Shown here in pieces: positions 5,433-8,080 of a DNA stretch of 8,080 bases. The position numbers and the translations under genes are program-made. Below the pieces are notes generated by a model, which worked only from the letters and a program-made list of their open reading frames with translations, searched no databases and was not told the origin of the DNA. The DNA comes from JALYJZ01 sp964476895. GTDB taxonomy: Bacteria > Patescibacteriota > SICC01. Position 1 is the first letter of the stretch. The number at the start of each line of letters is the position of its first letter. The stretch spans positions 1 through 8,080 of the forward strand of contig CAYZCS010000035.1 in the NCBI GenBank assembly GCA_964476895.1, written 5' to 3'.

Positions 5433-6326
5433 ATGAGTGAACGGATTCGCAAAGCGGTAATCCCGGCGGCCGGGTTCGGCACCCGGTTCCTGCCGGCCAC
5501 CAAGGCGACCCCCAAGGAGATGTTCCCGCTGGTGGACAAGCCGCTGGCCCAGTACGTGGTGGAAGAAGCGGCGGCGGCCGGCATCGAGGAGATCATCTTC
5601 ATCACCGGCCAGGCCAAGCGGGCGATCGAGGACCACTTCGACCGGAACTTCGAACTGGAGTACCTGCTGCACTCGTCGGGGAAGGACGAATCCCTGGCCG
5701 CGGTGCGGGATATCTCGGACCTCGTCTCGTTCGCCTATGTCCGTCAGAAAGAGATGAATGGGCTCGGCCATGCCGTGCTGCAAGCAAAGAAACTGCTTAA
5801 CCAAGAGCCTTTTGCTGTCATCCTGCCGGATAACGTGTTCTCCGGGGCGGGGCCGGCGATCGGTGACGTGATCAGGACGTACGAACGGGTCGGCACTACG
5901 GTGGTTGGCGTGAAGGAAGTGCCGAAGGAACAGACCCGGTTGTACGGGATCGTGAGCGGCGAACCGGCCGATGCGGCAGCCGGCGAAAACGTGCTCAAGG
6001 TGACGGGCATCGTCGAGAAGCCGGATCCGGCCGATGCGCCCACGCGCCAGGCCGCGATCGGCCGCTACGTGCTCAGCCCGGCGATCTTCGAAGCGCTCGA
6101 GAACCTGGAGCCGGATGGCGGCGGTGAGATCCAATTGGCGGAGGCGATCCACAACCTGGCCGGGACGGAGGGCGTCCATACCGCGACCGTGTCGGGCGAG
6201 TACCATGATGCCGGGGACAAGCTCGGCTACCTGCAGGCGGTTGTCGAGTACACGCTAGCGCGGGGCGACCTGGGCCCGGCTTTCCGGAAGTACCTCGAGG
6301 AACGCCTGGCCTCAGGAAGCGACTGA
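5433..6326 (+). CDS. galU: UTP-glucose-1-phosphate uridylyltransferase
   Basis: 297 residues, normal for bacterial GalU. It makes UDP-glucose from UTP and glucose-1-phosphate in the cytoplasm, the glucosyl donor for surface glycans. Nucleotide-binding signature PAAGFGTRFLPATK...PKEM at 11-30, VVEEA at 42-46, ITGQ near 57-60, GLGHA at 110-114, LPDN at 131-134, catalytic-type lysine in VEKP (K196), GRYVLS at 210-215, GEIQL at 231-235, and the C-terminal YHDAGDKLGYLQA sugar-site segment. An in-frame ATG at 5370 would add 21 residues that do not resemble the family and would overlap the divergent promoter region, so ATG 5433 (MSERIRKAVIPAAG) is chosen. It is the only plus-strand gene in the window. 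Its last 15 bp overlap the 3' end of convergent murI. Confidence 0.96.
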   Translation: MSERIRKAVIPAAGFGTRFLPATKATPKEMFPLVDKPLAQYVVEEAAAAGIEEIIFITGQAKRAIEDHFDRNFELEYLLHSSGKDESLAAVRDISDLVSFAYVRQKEMNGLGHAVLQAKKLLNQEPFAVILPDNVFSGAGPAIGDVIRTYERVGTTVVGVKEVPKEQTRLYGIVSGEPADAAAGENVLKVTGIVEKPDPADAPTRQAAIGRYVLSPAIFEALENLEPDGGGEIQLAEAIHNLAGTEGVHTATVSGEYHDAGDKLGYLQAVVEYTLARGDLGPAFRKYLEERLASGSD

Positions 6327-7124
6327 CGTAGCGTCCCAGTGGCCCACCGTCCGGAATGCCACCGGCTTGTCTAGAAGCCGGCTCGCGATCTCGCTGGGCA
6401 CGGAGGCATCCCCACTGGTGAGATATGACGTCTCCCCCTTTCCGGCGGACCTGAGTGCATCGTTACGGGCAAGGATATGTTTCACTTGGCGTGCGACGGC
6501 AGCGCCGGGTTCGAGCAATGCAGCCTTGCCGTTGACCGCCGTGCGTAGCAGCTCGGTCAGGAACGGATAGTGGGTACATCCGAGCACTAGCTGGTCCGCG
6601 CCGGCGTCCAAGGCGCGGCGGACCGGCTGCCCAATGATTTCGGGGGCATGTTCCCCCGATTCGACCATCGTGACCCAGGACGGACAAGGAATATCGATGA
6701 CGTTCACGTTCGTGGCGTGGGCGTCTTTCAACCCGGCATAGGCGGGACTTCCGAGAGTCGCCCTGGTGGCAAAAACGGCTATGGTACCGGTTTTCGTCCG
6801 TTCGGCAGCAGCCTTGATCATCGGTTCGACGGCAACGAACGGCGTATCCGCGAACCTGGCGCGGAAAAGGTCGATCGTGGTGAGGGAAGCGCTGTTGCAA
6901 GCTACGACGACGATCTTCGCGCCTTCGGCGATGAGCGTCGGGATTGCGATCTTCGTAAGCCTGAGGATTTCTTCAGGAGTCTTTTCCCCGTAGGGAACGT
7001 TCGCCTGATCGGCCAGGTACAGGATATCCTCAGCTGGCAGGAGATGCCTGACCTGGCGGGCGATAGTGAGTCCGCCAAGCCCCGAGTCGAATATGCCGAT
7101 CGGTGCCTGGGCGTTGGATTTCAT
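6312..7124 (-). CDS. murI: Glutamate racemase
   Basis: 270 residues, typical length. It converts L- to D-glutamate for peptidoglycan stem peptides in the cytoplasm, by a cofactor-free two-cysteine mechanism. Visible motifs: IFDSGLGGLT (D13, S14), YLADQANVPYG (35-46), first catalytic cysteine in ACNSAS (C76; many family members have ACNTAS), VEPMIKAA, ATRATLGSPAY near 119-129, and second catalytic cysteine with its histidine in LGCTHYPFL (C183, H185). All key residues are present, so the enzyme should be active and the organism should make a D-Glu-containing wall. The start has only a poor ribosome site (GGAAG one base before the ATG). It lies 55 bp downstream of rarA on the same strand and may be co-transcribed with it. 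No terminator is visible where it meets galU. Confidence 0.96.
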   Translation of the reverse strand: MKSNAQAPIGIFDSGLGGLTIARQVRHLLPAEDILYLADQANVPYGEKTPEEILRLTKIAIPTLIAEGAKIVVVACNSASLTTIDLFRARFADTPFVAVEPMIKAAAERTKTGTIAVFATRATLGSPAYAGLKDAHATNVNVIDIPCPSWVTMVESGEHAPEIIGQPVRRALDAGADQLVLGCTHYPFLTELLRTAVNGKAALLEPGAAVARQVKHILARNDALRSAGKGETSYLTSGDASVPSEIASRLLDKPVAFRTVGHWDATSVAS

Positions 7125-7155
7125 GCTTCCATCTTACTTGATGGTTGATTACGGA

Positions 7156-7173
7156 CCGTTTCACGTGAAACGG
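7156..7173. other. parS: parS-like centromere site (candidate ParB-binding palindrome)
   Basis: CCGTTTCACGTGAAACGG is a perfect 18-bp palindrome in the 55-bp gap between rarA and murI. Its central 14 bp, GTTTCACGTGAAAC (7158-7171), equals the core of the widely conserved chromosomal parS site (TGTTTCACGTGAAACA). Only the outermost consensus pair differs, C/G instead of T/A. Known ParB proteins bind this core to segregate newly replicated origins. No parA or parB gene is in the window, so function is inferred from the site alone. It has no loop and no T-run, so it is not a terminator. Confidence 0.68.
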
Positions 7174-7179
7174 GGACCT

Positions 7180-8080
7180 TTACCCGGACTTTTTTGACTC
7201 TGATTGGCCTCGCTGCTGGCTGAACCGTTCGAGCGTCTTCTTGATCCGTTCCTCGAACCCGCGCGTGCCCGGTTCATAAAAGCGCTTCCCGACCAGCTTT
7301 TCGGGTAAGTGGGAGTGGGACACGGCCGCATCCTGCTGGGAATGGGCATACTCGTACCCTTTTCCGTAGCCTTCCTGCTTCATCAGCTTGGTTACGGGAT
7401 TTCGGAGGTGTAAGGGTACGGGCAAGGCCCCGGAATTGCGAACTTCCGCCCGGGCATCTTCGATGGCGCGGTAGGCGGCGTTGCTCTTGGGCGCCGAAGC
7501 GAGGTACGTCGCCGCTTGGCTGAGGTTGATCCGTGCCTCCGGCATGCCGATCATGCGCGTAGCCTCGAACGCGGCGATGGCCAGCGGCAGCGCCTCCGGA
7601 TCCGCGTTGCCGACGTCTTCCGAAGCGAAAATCACCATCCGCCGGGCGATGAAGACCGGGTCCTCGCCTGCCTCCAGCATGCGTGCCAGGTAATAGACGG
7701 CGGCGTCGGGATCAGAGCCCCGCATGCTTTTGATGAACGCTGAGATGACGTTGTAATGCTCTTCGCCCTTTTTATCGTAACCCAGTGCTTTCTTGGTGAG
7801 TACCTGCTCAAGGAGCGGTCGGTCGACGGCCTTTCCCGGCAAAGACCAGGCCGCCTCGACCGTATTCAGCAGCATCCGGGCGTCGCCGTCGGCGATGTCG
7901 AGCAGGAACCGTTTGGCATCCGGGGCCAGCTTCTTCTTGTCAGCGGCCTTTTCCAACTCAGAAACCGCTCGGTTGAGAATCTTTTCCAGCTCCTCGGTAG
8001 AAAGCGCCTCCAGACGGTATACGTGGGCGCGAGACAGGAGCGGCCCTACCACCTCGAAGCTCGGATTCTCGGTCGTCGCG
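7180..8080 (-). CDS. rarA: Replication-associated recombination protein A (AAA+ ATPase), 5' end outside the window
   Basis: The frame is open to the window edge, so the first residues seen (ATTENPSFEVV, from about 8079) are internal; a GTG at 8050-8052 is not the start. About 300 residues are present, the C-terminal two thirds of a family usually near 430-450. ATTENPSF and the LLSRAHVYRLEAL segment are the characteristic end of the RarA/MgsA ATPase core. The helical C-terminal part follows, with SDPDAAVYYLARML, GEDPVFIARRMVIFASEDVG, the AATYLASAPKSNAAY stretch and PVPLHLRNPVTKLMKQEGYGKGYEYAH, all hallmarks of this family. It acts at stalled or gapped replication forks with single-strand binding protein and affects recombination. 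The Walker A and B motifs should lie to the right of the window. It ends in TAA 7 bp from the parS-like palindrome and precedes murI on the same strand. Confidence 0.96.
   Translation of the reverse strand, partial: ATTENPSFEVVGPLLSRAHVYRLEALSTEELEKILNRAVSELEKAADKKKLAPDAKRFLLDIADGDARMLLNTVEAAWSLPGKAVDRPLLEQVLTKKALGYDKKGEEHYNVISAFIKSMRGSDPDAAVYYLARMLEAGEDPVFIARRMVIFASEDVGNADPEALPLAIAAFEATRMIGMPEARINLSQAATYLASAPKSNAAYRAIEDARAEVRNSGALPVPLHLRNPVTKLMKQEGYGKGYEYAHSQQDAAVSHSHLPEKLVGKRFYEPGTRGFEERIKKTLERFSQQRGQSESKKSG

Noticed and set aside
5376..6206. Minus-strand open frame of 276 codons
   Set aside because: It is antisense to galU, whose motifs are unmistakable. The product has no coherent domain.
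6312..6326. Recoded TGA (Gly or Trp) as in some Patescibacteria
   Set aside because: TGA ends galU, murI and two pilin genes at positions that fit family lengths and neighbour overlaps, so the standard code applies.
7156..7173. Palindrome as a transcription terminator for rarA
   Set aside because: It is a perfect palindrome with no loop bases and no following T-run on either strand, and the exact parS core is a better explanation.
1..8080. CRISPR arrays, tRNA or rRNA genes, insertion sequences
   Set aside because: No regularly spaced repeats, cloverleaf-like segments, rRNA-like stretches or transposase motifs were seen. Intergenic space is too small for most of these.

Overview
The window looks like part of a Candidate Phyla Radiation (Patescibacteria) genome or a close relative. 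The main clue is a run of small two-helix pilin-like proteins of the type IV secretion system (T4SS) pilin family, next to a TrbL/VirB6-like membrane protein and a membrane-anchored solute-binding protein with no transporter beside it. This combination is typical of that group. TGA ends several clear genes (galU, murI, two pilins), so the code is the standard one and the UGA-recoded Gracilibacteria/Absconditabacteria are excluded. The DNA is moderately GC-rich and densely coded, with gaps of only 29 to 137 bp. The lineage assignment is inference.

Layout, left to right. (1) 1-1987, minus: a VirB6/TrbL-like polytopic protein with a large exported N-terminal domain; its 3' end lies beyond base 1. 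It has its own near-consensus promoter (2008-2036), just past a strong hairpin terminator (2076-2107). (2) 2125-3978, minus: an operon of four pilin-like genes carrying five pilin domains, since one gene is a tandem fusion. The first three genes overlap by ATGA and the last has a near-perfect Shine-Dalgarno. A promoter is visible at 4000-4028. (3) 4033-5367, minus: a family 1 extracellular solute-binding protein held by an uncleaved N-terminal helix. (4) 5433-6326, plus: galU, UTP-glucose-1-phosphate uridylyltransferase, divergent from the binding protein. (5) 6312-7124, minus: murI, glutamate racemase, overlapping the galU 3' end by 15 bp. (6) 7156-7173: an 18-bp perfect palindrome whose central 14 bp equals the core of the bacterial parS centromere site. 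(7) 7180-8080, minus: rarA/mgsA, replication-associated AAA+ ATPase, cut by the right window edge.

How it fits together: the left half encodes cell-surface machinery, with several pilin subunits, an inner-membrane channel-like protein and a surface-anchored binding protein. VirB4-type ATPase genes would be expected further left. The right half holds envelope precursor genes (UDP-glucose for glycans, D-glutamate for peptidoglycan) and replication-fork maintenance, with a possible chromosome-segregation site between murI and rarA. The most noteworthy points are the parS-like site, the multi-pilin array with its internal fusion and recent duplication, and the shared short-leader promoter design.
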